From positions 40,675,948 to 40,739,947 of the forward strand of contig OX638370.1 in NCBI GenBank assembly GCA_951812925.1: a stretch of DNA of 64,000 nt, written 5' to 3'. Under the pieces are notes generated by a model. The model saw nothing but the letters and a program-made list of their open reading frames with translations. It was not told the origin of the DNA and did not search any database. This document shows positions 48,360 to 58,696 of this stretch, in pieces. Source of the DNA: Calliopum simillimum (Eukaryota > Arthropoda > Insecta > Diptera > Lauxaniidae). The translations under genes were made by a program, and so were the position numbers. The stretch's first letter is position 1, and each line of letters begins with the position of its first letter.

Positions 48360-49930
48360 TAAGCAACATTTTGCTAACTTTTATGTAATTTTTGTGATTT
48401 TATTTGATTTTAGCAACATTTTGTTGACTTTGAGGCGATTTCTTAAATTTTAGTTATTTTCGCAGCATTTTTGGCGTTTTATTTGTTTCAGCAACATTTC
48501 TTGACTTTAAAACGATCTGTGTTATTTTATTGATTACAACAACATTTTGTTGAGTATGATGCGATTTTTGTAATTTTAATGATTCCAGCAACATTTTGTT
48601 GACTGTAAGATTTTTTTTTTTCTAATAGAATCAGTAACATTCTTTTGACTTAAAGGTGATTTCAGTTATTTTAAAAGTTTCAGCAACATTTTGTTGCCCT
48701 TACGGTGATCTGTGCAATTTTAATGATTTCTGCAACATTTTGTTGACTCTAAGGCAATCTTTAATATTTTGCTTGTTCAGATACATTAAGTTGACTTTAA
48801 GGCCATCTGTGTAATTTTATTGAATTCAGCAACATTTTGTTGATTTTCCTAATTTCTGCAACATTTTGTTGTTTTTGAGGCAATCTTTAGTGTTTTGTTT
48901 GTTTCGGCAACATTTGTTGACTTTAGGACGATCTGTGTAATTTTATTGATTTCAGCAACATTTTGTTGACTTTAAGATAATTTGTTTTATTTTACTGGTT
49001 TCTGCAACATTTTGTTGTTTTTAAGCAATCTTTGGTGCTTTGTTTGTTTCAGCAACATTTGTTGACTTTAAGACGATCTGTGAAATTTTATTGATTTCAG
49101 CAACATTTTGTTGACTTTAAGATGATTTTTTTAATTTTCCCGATTTCTGCAACATTTTGTCGTTTTAAGGGAATCTTTGGTGTTTTATTTGTTTCAGCAA
49201 CATTTTGTTGACTTTGATGCGATTTTTGGAATTTTACTGATTTCAGCAACAATTGGATTATTTTAATGTGATTTTTTTAATTTCATTGATTTCAGCAACA
49301 TTATGTTGACTTTAAGATGATTTTTTTAATTTTCCTGGGGTCTGCAACATTTTGTCGTTTCTAAGGCAATCTTTGGTGTATTGTTTGTTGCCCTTAAGGC
49401 GATCTGTGTAATTTTATTAATTTCAGCAACATCTTGTTGGCTTTAAGATGATTTGTTTAATTTTACGGGTTTTTGCAACATTTTGTTGTTTTTAAAGCAA
49501 TCTTTGGTGTTTTGTTTGTTTCAGCAACATTTTGTTGACTTTGATGCGATTTTTGTAATTTTAGTGATTTCAGCAACATTTGGTTTATTTTAATGTGATT
49601 TTTTTAATTTCACTGATTACTGTAACATTTTGTTGACTTTAAGATGATTTTTATTTGATTTTCCGGATTTCTGCAACATTTTGTTGTCTTTGTGTTATTT
49701 TATTGATATCATCAGAATTTTGTTGATTTTAAGGCGATTTTGTTTAATTGAGTTGTTTCAGACACATTTAATTGACCATAGAACGATATTTCTTATTGTA
49801 ATAGTTTTAGCAACATATTTTTAGCTTCTTGCAATTTTTGTCAATTGAATAATTCAAAAACATTTTGTTGAATTTAAGGTGATTTATGTTGTGTGGCTGT
49901 TTCGGCATCATTTGGTAAACTTTAAGGCGT
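48360..49930 (+). repeat. ~48-bp minisatellite with CAACA/TGTTG dyad, about 30 units
   Basis: Each unit carries GCAACATTTTGTTG, an imperfect palindrome, followed by ACTTTAAGGCGATnTnTGTAATTTTATTGATTTCA. Units differ in three recurrent types (TTTCAGCAACATTTTGTTGAC, TTTCTGCAACATTTTGTTGT, TTTCAGCAACATTTGTTGAC) that alternate. The CTGCAACA type recurs at 48857, 49002 and 49147, giving a 145-bp higher-order repeat of three units. The array is diverged at both ends. No coding potential. Confidence 0.93.
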
Positions 49931-51064
49931 TTTTTATTATTTAAATACTATGAGCAATGTGTTGGTTTTGCATAATTTAAGAAGGTCTACTCTCTGCAAC
50001 AATAGCAGATGACCTAATTTCCAACAGGGATCAAGTGTCACCAACGCTAAGCCGCAGCGCACAAAATACTCAGAGAAAAAAAAGCCACATTTTAATTTCT
50101 TGACGTTTAAACAGCTAAGGCGTTGTTGCGTACATACGAAGCGTAACGTCTGTTTGGTGTTCGTGATTAAATATTGACATATTGACATACAGGTGAACTT
50201 AGAAGGGAGGCAATCATACACACACATAAACATAATGTGTGTGTGAGTGAAAGAGATGCAAAAATCATTTTTATTAGAAGACAAATTAAATTGACCTTTC
50301 GGTGAACTGCTCAGGATAGAATAAATAAATATATGTTTATAGGACAAAATACAGGAAAGACGAAAACACTCCGAAAGCACACATAGGAAGCACAACATAC
50401 ACACATGCAACAACATAAGACTACAACATACATGGAAACCAAAAGGACTCTTGTTGGTCATTCACGATTGATGTAAAATTTATTTGGTCATTTGAATTCC
50501 TGTATTAGCTAATGTCAAATAGTGAAAGATGAATGTGACAGTTTGTTTGGCAATTAAATGAGATTTATGAGGCAACTGGTTGTTACCTTTGTTTCGGTTT
50601 TTTTGTTTAGATATTGTTTTTCTTTTCCACAGGGGTTTCACTTTTTTTCCTTTGAAAACATTTTCTTTCATTTTCCTTTTAAGTTGAATTCCATACATAA
50701 ATGGAATTCACACGAAAATTTACCCCATGTATTGCTAAATTTTACAGATAAATTTTTTCGTTTATTTTAAATTAAATAAATTTCTTAAGAATTCTTATTG
50801 ACACAAATATTATGGTTTGTTTGTTTGATTTAAAATGGAAAAAGAAAAGAAAAATAAAACATTTACCTCAGTAAAGTAAAGCGCTTTTATCTATTTTCTT
50901 TGGAAATAACAACAAGAATATGCTAACAAAAAGGTGATTGTTTCTTCAAAAAAAGTTTACATAGAACTTTCTGGAAATTTTTAATTTTCTAATAAAGTTT
51001 TTGCACGAGCTTTGCACATTTTATATACTTATATATATAAAATAAACATTTAAGAATCTACATC
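49931..51064. other. Non-coding DNA, no gene supported
   Basis: 49970-50470 is GC-richer with CA-type microsatellites (CACACACACATAAACATAATGTGTGTGTGAG near 50217-50248, itself a small palindrome). A 174-codon minus-strand frame (49937-50461) is open but Cys/Leu/Phe-rich with no recognisable domain, and I do not support it as a gene. 50480-51064 is plain AT-rich DNA. Confidence 0.4.
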
Positions 51065-52206
51065 TATATATAAATAGGCAAACGAAATCGGTTCAGTCCC
51101 TGTTTCTATACCTAAATCGCAACCGATATGCTTGATTTTTGTTTTGTTGGAATGGTTGTAAGGAGGAGCAGTACATAGGACTATATATTTTTTTAAGAGG
51201 GCGGTGCCACGCCCCTAAATGGAAAAAACGCTCTCACGGCCAAACCGCTGAATCGATTTTAATGATATTTGGTATAGAGATAGGATTAGCACTAAGAAAC
51301 GATAAAATGATCATTATGTTTTTCAGTGGGCGGTGCCACGCCCCTAAATGGAAAAAACGCGCTCACGCCTAAGCCGCTGCATCGATTTTAACGAAATTTG
51401 GTATGAAGATAGGGTTAGCACTAAGAAATGATAACAAGATCATTATGCTTTTCAGTGGGCTGTGCCACGCCCCTAAATGGAAAAAACGCTCTCACAGCTA
51501 AACCGCTGCATCGATTTTAACGAAATTTGATATGGGGATAGGGTAAGCACTAAGGAACAATAATATGACCATTATGTTTTTCAATGGGCTGTGCCACGAC
51601 CCTAAATGAAAAAAACGCTCTCACGGTTAAACCACTGCATCGATTTTAACAAAATTTGGTTTAGAGGTAGGGCTAACACTAAGGAACGATAATATGACCA
51701 TTATGCTTTCCAGTGGGGGGTGCCACGCCACTTAATGGAAAAAACACTCTCACGGCTAAGCCGCTGCATCGATTTTAACGAAATTCGGTATGAAGATAGG
51801 ATTGGCACGAAGGGACGATAATATAGTCATTATGTTTTCAGTGGGCGGAGCCACGCCTCTAAATGGAAAAAACGCTCTCATGGCGAAACTACTGCATACG
51901 ATTTTTATAAAATTTGTTATAGAAATAGGGTTAGCACTATATAGCACGATAGCATGATTGATTTTTATGAATTTTGGTACAGAAAGATATCAAAAACTGT
52001 TTGCTCTTTAATTGGAGTTACACGCCTCTAAATGGAAAGCACAATATTGCAACTATGCTGCTGCACTGATACAGATAACCTGAACCCTTAGGAAGAATAT
52101 TTAAGGCTTTTTGTGTTTCATCGATCAAGGAAGGGTATAAAAACTTTTTGCTTTATTTTATGGTCAAATCAAAATGGTCGAATTTCGGCCACAAGGCGAA
52201 CTCTAG
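51065..52206 (+). mobile_element. Helentron-like (HINE/DINE-type) element 1 with internal 129-bp repeats
   Basis: It starts TATATATAAATAGGCAAACG and ends with a short hairpin (TTCGGCC-ACAA-GGCGAA) followed by CTAG. A 3' hairpin before a CTRR-type end and internal tandem repeats are the usual marks of helentron-associated INEs such as Drosophila DINE-1. It abuts a second copy at 52207 in the same orientation, as expected for insertion next to an existing end. It is non-coding: no Rep/helicase is present. Confidence 0.7.
51196..51965 (+). repeat. 129-bp tandem repeats within helentron-like element 1 (six units)
   Basis: GGTGCCACGCCCCTAAATGG-type starts fall at 51201, 51330, 51460, 51589, 51717 and about 51845, spaced 128-130 bp. 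Each unit continues AAAAAACGCTCTCACGG, CTAAACCGCTGCATCGATTT, AACGAAATTTGGTAT, AGGGTTAGCACTAAG, ATGACCATTATG. ORFs here (51139-51372 +, 51756-51947 -) are repeat translations. Confidence 0.92.
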
Positions 52207-52829
52207 TATATATAAATAGGCAAACGAAATCGATTCAGTCCCTGTTTCTATACCTAAAGCTCAACCGATTTGCTTGATTCTTCTTTTGTTGGAAAGGTTG
52301 TAAGGAGGAGCAGTGCATAAGATTATATTTTTTTTAAGGTGGGCGGTGCCACGCCCCTAAATACAAAAAACGCTTTCACGGCTAAACCACTGCATCGATT
52401 TTTATGAAATTTAGTATGGAGATAGGGTTAACACTAAGGAACGATAAAATGACCATAATGTTTTTAGTAGGCAGTACCAGCCCCTAAATTCAAAAAACGC
52501 TCTCACGGCTAAACCACTGCATAGATTTTTATAAAATTCGGTATAGAGATATAGTTGGCACTAAGGATTGATTTTTATGAATTTTGATATGGGGTTAAAA
52601 TTAACAGGATGGAAAGATATCAAAAAATTTTTAAAAAACTCTTTAGAAGGAGTTAATGGGAAGCATGGTATTACAACTTAGCTACTGTACCAATTTTTAT
52701 GCATGCAGATAACTCGAACTCTAAGGAAGAATATTTAAAGCTTTTAATGTTTTATCGACCAAGGAGGGGTATAGAAACTTTTTGCTTTATGGGCAAATGG
52801 TCGAATTTCGGCCACAAGGCGAACTCTAG
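52207..52829 (+). mobile_element. Helentron-like element 2, directly after element 1
   Basis: It has the same TATATATAAATAGGC start (52207) and the same hairpin plus CTAG end (52826-52829) as element 1. It holds only two internal GGTGCCACGCCCCTAAAT-type units (about 52345 and 52470), the second degenerate. It is more diverged than element 1, so it is either an older copy or a different subfamily. Confidence 0.7.
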
Positions 52830-54168
52830 CTTATTTAAAATTGAGTAGTAACAAAATGGCATACTTATCTTAACGTCTTGTGTCTTTCTTCAGAGATCTT
52901 AAAAGTTAAAAAAAATTAAAATCTCCAAAAATTACAAAAAAAATATGTTGAAAAATTAAAAAAAAATATGATTTAAAAATCGAAAAATGTTGCTAGAAAC
53001 AAAAAATTTCGATACGTGCAATAATCTGACCTATAGTATATTTTAACATAATTTATTGTTTTTAACCAATTTTATTGATTTCTAACGAAATCCCAACCAA
53101 TTTATAGTATGCCATTACTTTTGCCCTTACATAGAATTGCACTACTATTAAAATAAATGACACATTTAGCAACTTTTTATAATTTTTTCCGCTGAAATGT
53201 TGTAAAAAGTCACGAAACGCGTAAAAAACATGAAAAAAAAATATTTTTTTTTTTTATTTAATTTTTGGTTCCGACATACAAGAGAGGGCCCTTGACAGAA
53301 TTTGTTCACTAAAATGTCGCAAAAAGTCATGATACGCGAAGAAAACAGGAAAAAACGAAACTTTTTTTTATTAAATGTGACTTATTTGAATATTCAGTGG
53401 ACATAGGACAGTAGCGCTCTTCAAAAAATTACAGTTTGGAGATAGAATTTTTCTTAATTATCGAAAATTTTGGTATCTTAGTTGTATTTTAACATCACAC
53501 AGTTTTCCACACGGTAAAGAAGCTCACAATGATACCATAACTGCTAAAATCTCAAAATCGCAAAAATTGGAGATAAGACTATAGCGCTCTAAGGTATCGA
53601 TATGTTAAAAATAATGACAAAAGCTAATGTCAAATAAAAAGTAAATTTTTAGGGATGGAAAAAATAAGAAAAAACATATCGATACGTCCAACGTAAAAGT
53701 TGGTAACTCGAAAATCGTAGTTTTGAGTAATGAGCATTTTTGTATTTTAACTTTTTTTTTTTTTTGTATGAAAACCTATATAAAATAAATTTAGGTTGTG
53801 ACTTCAAAAATAGTGCCCAGGCCTTCAAATTTCAAGCTAGAGGTACCAAAATTTTACACAAGATGGAACCAAATGTGTAGATTTCGAAAAGCGCTGTCCC
53901 GTAAAAAGTTGGTAACTTGAGTTACCAACTTTTACGTTGGAGGTATCGATATGCATTAGAGAAGACACTGCAGAAAAAAATTTTCACCAGACAAAATATT
54001 TTATTTAAAGTTAAGCTCACACTTTCAACTATTAAGATCGAAGATAAAGAATTTTAAAATCTTCGAACCTTTTGAAATAAAAGTAAGCTTATAAGTTTTT
54101 TTCACAAATTAAGAACTGTTTTGAATTATATTCCAAAAATTAAAAAAAAAATTAACGTTAAAAGTTAG
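52830..54168. other. Non-coding DNA with an inverted repeat
   Basis: AT-rich. Contains ATAGCGCTCT..AAATT words twice (about 53412 and 53582) and the 53675-53953 inverted repeat listed separately. No coding sequence is seen. Confidence 0.4.
53675..53953. repeat. 279-bp inverted repeat with 35-bp arms and internal palindrome
   Basis: CATATCGATACGTCCAACG..TTGGTAACTC (53675-53709) is mirrored by GAGTTACCAA..CGTTGGAGGTATCGATATG (53919-53953) with one mismatch in 35. The right arm is preceded by its own inverse (AAAAGTTGGTAACTTGAGTTACCAACTTTT, about 53905-53934), giving a tight hairpin. A shorter related GGTATCGATATGT word lies at about 53595. MITE-like. Confidence 0.8.
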
Positions 54169-54655
54169 CTAGTAAGGGTGTTAACTTTGACCTGGCCAAA
54201 CATTAAATACCTTACACTGCAGTATTTTTAAAATTTTTCTTATATGGGAGGTGCCACGCCCTCTTTTCCAAAGCCACCAAGTTTTTGTACAAAGCTTGAT
54301 CTATGTATGTTTTGGTTGCATTGTCGTGAAAAATTCTCCTTAAGTTGCATTTTGAATATGTTCTTTGTATAGGCGGTAGGCATGTCTGTTGACCAATTTC
54401 GCTCATTTTCAATCCCACGAGCAAAATTTTACGACACAGGCAGTGTACTAAATTTTATTGAATTATCTTGGTTAATTTTTTCTAAAAATGTATTTCCACG
54501 CACACCCACCCAGCCAGACAGACGGACATGGCTTTATCAACTAAGGAGGTGACGCTGATTAAAAATATATATTCTTTTCTATATCTGCCACGCCTCCTTC
54601 TCTACAATACAAACGGAAGGACAAACTGAATACACCTTAAGTGTAGGGTATAAAA
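54169..54655 (+). repeat. AGTAAGGGTG interspersed repeat, copy C
   Basis: CTAGTAAGGGTGTTAAC..GACCTGGCCAAA head, GGGAGGTGCCACGCCCTCTTTTCC module, ATAGGCGGTAGGCATGTCTGTTGACC block and GGAAGGACAAACTGAA..GGGTATAAAA tail all match copies A and B. This is the most compact copy, with fewer internal modules. Confidence 0.75.
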
Positions 54656-54670
54656 ATTGAAAAAAAAATT

Positions 54671-54791
54671 TCCCACACTAGGATTCGAACCCGCGCCCAT
54701 GAATGCCAAATATTTTTATGATTTGTCGTAGGCGATAACAAGATTTGGGTGCATTAATTCATGAAATGGTTCATCGAACTTACAGAAATAT
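54671..54791 (-). repeat. tRNA-like (B-box) repeat, minus-strand copy
   Basis: On the minus strand it ends GCGGGTTCGAATCCTAGTGTGGG followed by AAATTTTTTTT. It contains a perfect pol III B box (GGTTCGAATCC) and a terminator-like T run. The 120 bp match 60652-60773 in inverse orientation. The upstream part does not fold into an obvious tRNA cloverleaf, so it is a tRNA-derived SINE-like piece and not a working tRNA gene. Confidence 0.65.
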
Positions 54792-57055
54792 TTCCGATGC
54801 TTATTATACATATGACTTATTATAGGATATTAAAAAAAAGCCTTCAGAAAATTTCGCAATAAAATATAAAACTGCATTATTGATTAATTTTCAAGACAAA
54901 ATCTGTGTTCAGAGTATTGTTCTCTGTAAAATCTACATGCTGGCAAAACCAGATTTTCTGAAAGACTTCTTAGAAAAATAAATAAATTGACCACATTATG
55001 ATATTTTATAGCACATTAAACCTTAAATTAGCCATCCTAAAACATTATGAAAACATGCGATAACTGGTTTTGCCATCTGAGCACAGAAATATAATATATT
55101 TATAGACATAAATAAACAAGAACAATTTCTAAAAATACTGCTCAAGAATATTTCAGACAAATAACTCTGGTCTTTTAAATCAAAGGTATATAACTTTCAA
55201 GTTCTGATTTTGGCAATAGATAAATGTATTGCTTGAACGTACACCCTATTCGACATGAAAAAACTTCATCAGCTTTAAACAAATATTTTATGCACTTTTC
55301 GGAAGAACACTTTAAAGATGTGTTACACTAATAGTCTATTGATTAAGTAGGTCTTAACAAACATGCCAAAAAGATACCAAGACGTACACGGGTGTTTTTT
55401 AAAGTAAAGCATTTAAAAGAAAATTTTATCTAATTTTTTCATATTTTGTAATGTTTTTACTTAGCACCTCAAAAACGTTACATGCAAAAGAGTAAAAAAA
55501 CTCAAAATTCGAGTTTTCTATAAAAAATATCGGAATTTCGCTTTTTTCGCTAGATATATTGAGATAATTGCATATAGACTTCCACTCTCTAATTTAAAAA
55601 AGTGGTATTGGTTGCATATCCGAAAGCTGCAAATGACTAGCTTACTTTTGAGAGGAAATTCAAAATTTTCAAATTTTTCCGAAAACTATTGAGCTTAGGA
55701 AAAATCGGACGGAGAGCAGCTTTAAAAATGGTCGAAATTCCTGCGTAGCTAGTCAGCTCGAAAAAAGCTCGAAAAACTAGTGTAGATTCATTTGTGAAAG
55801 CCAGAAATGACTAGCTTAGTTTTGAGGAGAATATCAAATTTTTCCGATTTTTCGGAAAACTATTGGGCTTAGGAAAATTCGGATGGTTGTCGACAGTAAC
55901 TCGAAAAAAGCTCGAACTATTATTTTCAGTGTTGTCGTATTTAAATGTTTCTTTTCTTCAACGTTTTGAAACAGCTTGAAATTATTTTCTAGCAGCTTGA
56001 ACAATTGGTATAGGTTTTATTTACGTAAGCCAGAAATGACGCTAACTTTTTTCACCTGTTTTTTCTTCTTAATCATTTGTTGTTGCTGGTAGTCGCTCGC
56101 AATCCTTCAAAATTTTGCATTTACTTGTGGCACGTGAGATCAAATGATTTTCAAATAATAGCGCATTGCGATGGGACGCGTTATCGGGTATGCTTTAAAC
56201 TATGTCCATTATGATTGAACGAGAATGTAACATATTGAATAGATAGTCATTTCTATAAAAAACTTAATACGCAACTTTCATATCGTAGAAATATTCGACT
56301 TTTACTTCTTCCAGCAGTTTCAACAACAGTTGTATTTTAGTAAACTTCAAAGTAATGTGTACAATCAAAGGGTTTAAGTTATGTTTTCTTTTTCATGTTG
56401 CTCTTCTTGTGTCTTCGATTCTCTTGTTCAAAACTTTCCACTCATACAGCGATTGTGCCCACTCATGACTTCTTTAAAAACCTTTTTAAAGAAAAATGCA
56501 TTTTCGTAGCAAAAGTATTTAAGCTAAAATTCAAATCAAAAATCCTTTTAAATATTTGTTAGAAAAAAAGTTATTTGAACTCTACGCTTTTTCAGTAGAG
56601 TTTACTCCAACCCATCCTATGGTTGATTTTTGTATTATTCCGAACAGAGCGTTGCTCTTTGTTATGACACGTATCATATGCATATTATTTCTATGTTAAG
56701 TGTAATACGTATAGGGGAACTGATGCAATTGTGGTATAGCTAATGATTAGGTGGAATTTGAAAGAGAACCGTTAGATCAACTTTTTTATACTAATCATTG
56801 AAGTATTGGCTACAGAATATATTTCAATAAAATGTGTGCAATTTCATTAAAAAAAGTTATTGAGCAAAATCTGAAAAAAGTCAAAAAAGCTGTTTTCAAA
56901 AAGTTGGGAGGTAATGTATACATATAAGGTGGCACAATGTGGTATATATACTGATGAGTACTTGCAAAGTGGGCTGGTAATGTGGTACATATAAGTAGGG
57001 TAATGTGGTATACTTAACCATACAACCAAATATAAAGTTTGGAAGGTATGAAATA
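54792..57055. other. Non-coding DNA with a ~180-bp direct repeat near 55610-55900
   Basis: GCTGCAAATGACTAGCTTACTTTTGAG..CCGAAAACTATTGAGCTTAGGAAAAATCGGA (about 55625-55712) is repeated as GCCAGAAATGACTAGCTTAGTTTTGAG..CGGAAAACTATTGGGCTTAGGAAAATTCGGA (about 55800-55885), with a third partial start at 56028. 56900-57010 contains GGTAATGTGGTAYACATA words repeated three times. No gene is supported. Confidence 0.5.
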
Positions 57056-57289
57056 CAGTGACTCACGAAATTGATCACGCTTTGGCTATGAATGCAAACA
57101 ACCAATAAAAAGTCTGAAATGGGTTTGTATTTTAAATGTGTCTTTATTTTGGGAAAACTGCATTAAGTAGATGAAAATAAACAAGGGACAAATTCCATGA
57201 AAACTCTTTCTTAAATAAAAAATAATAAAACAAAATCAAAAATACTCAGCGTGATCAATTTTGTGACTTCGCAATATGAACCTTGGGAA

Positions 57290-57955
57290 CTAATGTTAAT
57301 ATTTTGTATAGCCTCCTAGTGCATCAATAACTGCTTTTATTCTTCTGGGCATACTTTCTAGAAGAGTTCCACAAATTTCTGGAGCAATAGCATCTCAAGC
57401 ATTTTGAGCCTTAGGCCAAAATTCATTAAAAGTACCAATTTTACCTTCCATCGATTTTCTCAATATGCCCCATAGGTACTCAAAAGGGTTGAGGTCTGGA
57501 GATTACGAGGGACATTTTATTGTTGTGATTCCATTATCTGAAAGCCATTTTTGTGTCCTCTTTGCAGTGTGTTTTGGACTATTGTCCTGCTAAAAGACAA
57601 TAATCGAAGCATTTACTTTCAAATCTTGTAAAGTACCAAGCAAATGACTTCGTAGAATTTCACTGTTAGACTCTACTGTTGTTAGACCTTCAATTTTGGT
57701 AACTCTACCAACACCTCTAGTGGTCATACATACCCACACCATTATTAAGCCTTCTCCAAACTGAAGTGTGGGCTTTACGTAGTATGGCTGAAGTCTCGAA
57801 CCCTTACTCCTCCAAACCCACTCACTGATTTCCGATCCTAAGTGGTTTATTTTGGTCTTATTTGACCATATAACCTTCCCGCAATCGTAAGTGCTCCAGT
57901 TTTTATAACATTTGACAAGCTCCCAACGCAACTTTCTGTGCCTCAATGGCTTTTA
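57290..57955 (-). pseudogene. Tc1 transposase fragment (left half, minus strand)
   Basis: Reading from 57946 downward: MRHRKLRWELVKC, VIWSNKTKINHLGS (the usual WSDETK with the catalytic D replaced by N), MVWVCMTTRGVGRVTKIEG, VFxQDNSPKHTAKRTQKW (second catalytic D), SPDLNPFEYLWG (final E), and a natural-looking C-terminus GGYTKY-stop near 57312. The second D and the E are separated by 34 residues, the DD34E spacing of Tc1. In-frame stops replace residues in the QQD and S-SPD blocks and after KAQNA. The N-terminal DNA-binding region is absent. Confidence 0.85.
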
Positions 57956-57974
57956 ACTTTTGAACGTCATTTGA

Positions 57975-58458
57975 GTCAACAAAGTTTGAGTTTAGAGGAG
58001 GCTCACTAATGATGTGGGTATGTTTGACCAATGGAGGTGTTGGTAGAGTTACCAAAATTGAAGATCGAATAACAGCAGAGTCTTACAGTGAAATTCTACG
58101 AAGTCATTTGCTTGGTATTTTACAAGAATTGAGAGTAAATGCTTCGATTATTGTTTTTTGCAGGACAATAATCCAAAGCACACTGCAAAGAGGACACAAA
58201 AATAGCTTGGAGATAATGGAATTACAACAATAAAAAAGCCCTCGTAATCTCCAGACCTCAATCCTATCGAGCACTTATGGGGCATATTGAGAAAATTGAT
58301 GGAAAGTTAAATTGGTACTCTTAATGAATTTTGGCCTAAGGCTCAAAATGCTTAAGATGCTATTGCTCCAGAAATTTGTGAAACTCTTCTAGATAGTATG
58401 GCCAGAAGAATAAAAGCAGTTATTGATGCACTAGGAGGCTATACAAAATATTAACATT
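57975..58458 (+). pseudogene. Tc1 transposase fragment (right half, plus strand)
   Basis: Plus-strand twin of the left fragment: MMWVCLTNGGVGRVTKIED, ILRSHLLGILQELRVNASII, then frameshifted equivalents of the QDN-PKHTAKRTQK and SPDLNP blocks, ending at the same C-terminus near 58454. It starts further into the protein than the left copy (the WSNKTK block is absent) and has its own frameshifts, so the halves are not identical and have diverged since the rearrangement. Confidence 0.8.
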
Positions 58459-58696
58459 AGTTTCCAAGGTTCATAATGCGAAGTCACAAAATTGATCACG
58501 CTGAGTATTTTTGATTTTGTTTTATTATTTTTTATTTAAGAAAGAGTTTTCATGGAATTTGTCCCTTGTTTGTTTTCCTTTACTTAATGCAGTTTTCCCA
58601 AAATAAAGACACATTAAAAATACAAACCCATTTCAGACTTCTTATTGGTTGTTTGCATTCATAGCCAAAGCGTGATCAATTTCGTGAGTGACTGTA

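Larger units (their letters stand above)
57056..58694. mobile_element. Tc1 element rearranged into a head-to-head palindrome
   Basis: The ends CAGTGACTCACGAAATTGATC and (reversed) CAGTCACTCACGAAATTGATC are flanked by TA on both sides (57054-57055 and 58695-58696), the Tc1/mariner insertion signature. From each end the sequence runs through about 230 bp of terminal region with an inner GTGATCAATTTTGTGACTTCGC copy, then the 3' part of a Tc1 transposase on outward-facing strands, meeting near 57960. So both halves derive from the transposase C-terminal side and the 5' end of the element is missing. Confidence 0.88.

Noticed and set aside
48360..49930. CRISPR-like array
   Set aside because: Units vary throughout and there are no unique spacers between constant repeats; it is an ordinary minisatellite in a eukaryotic genome.
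49937..50461. 174-codon minus-strand ORF
   Set aside because: Open but compositionally odd (Cys/Leu/Phe), overlapping CA microsatellites, with no domain; likely chance.
51139..51947. Short ORFs containing RCHAPKWKKR
   Set aside because: Translation of the 129-bp repeat units in the helentron-like element.
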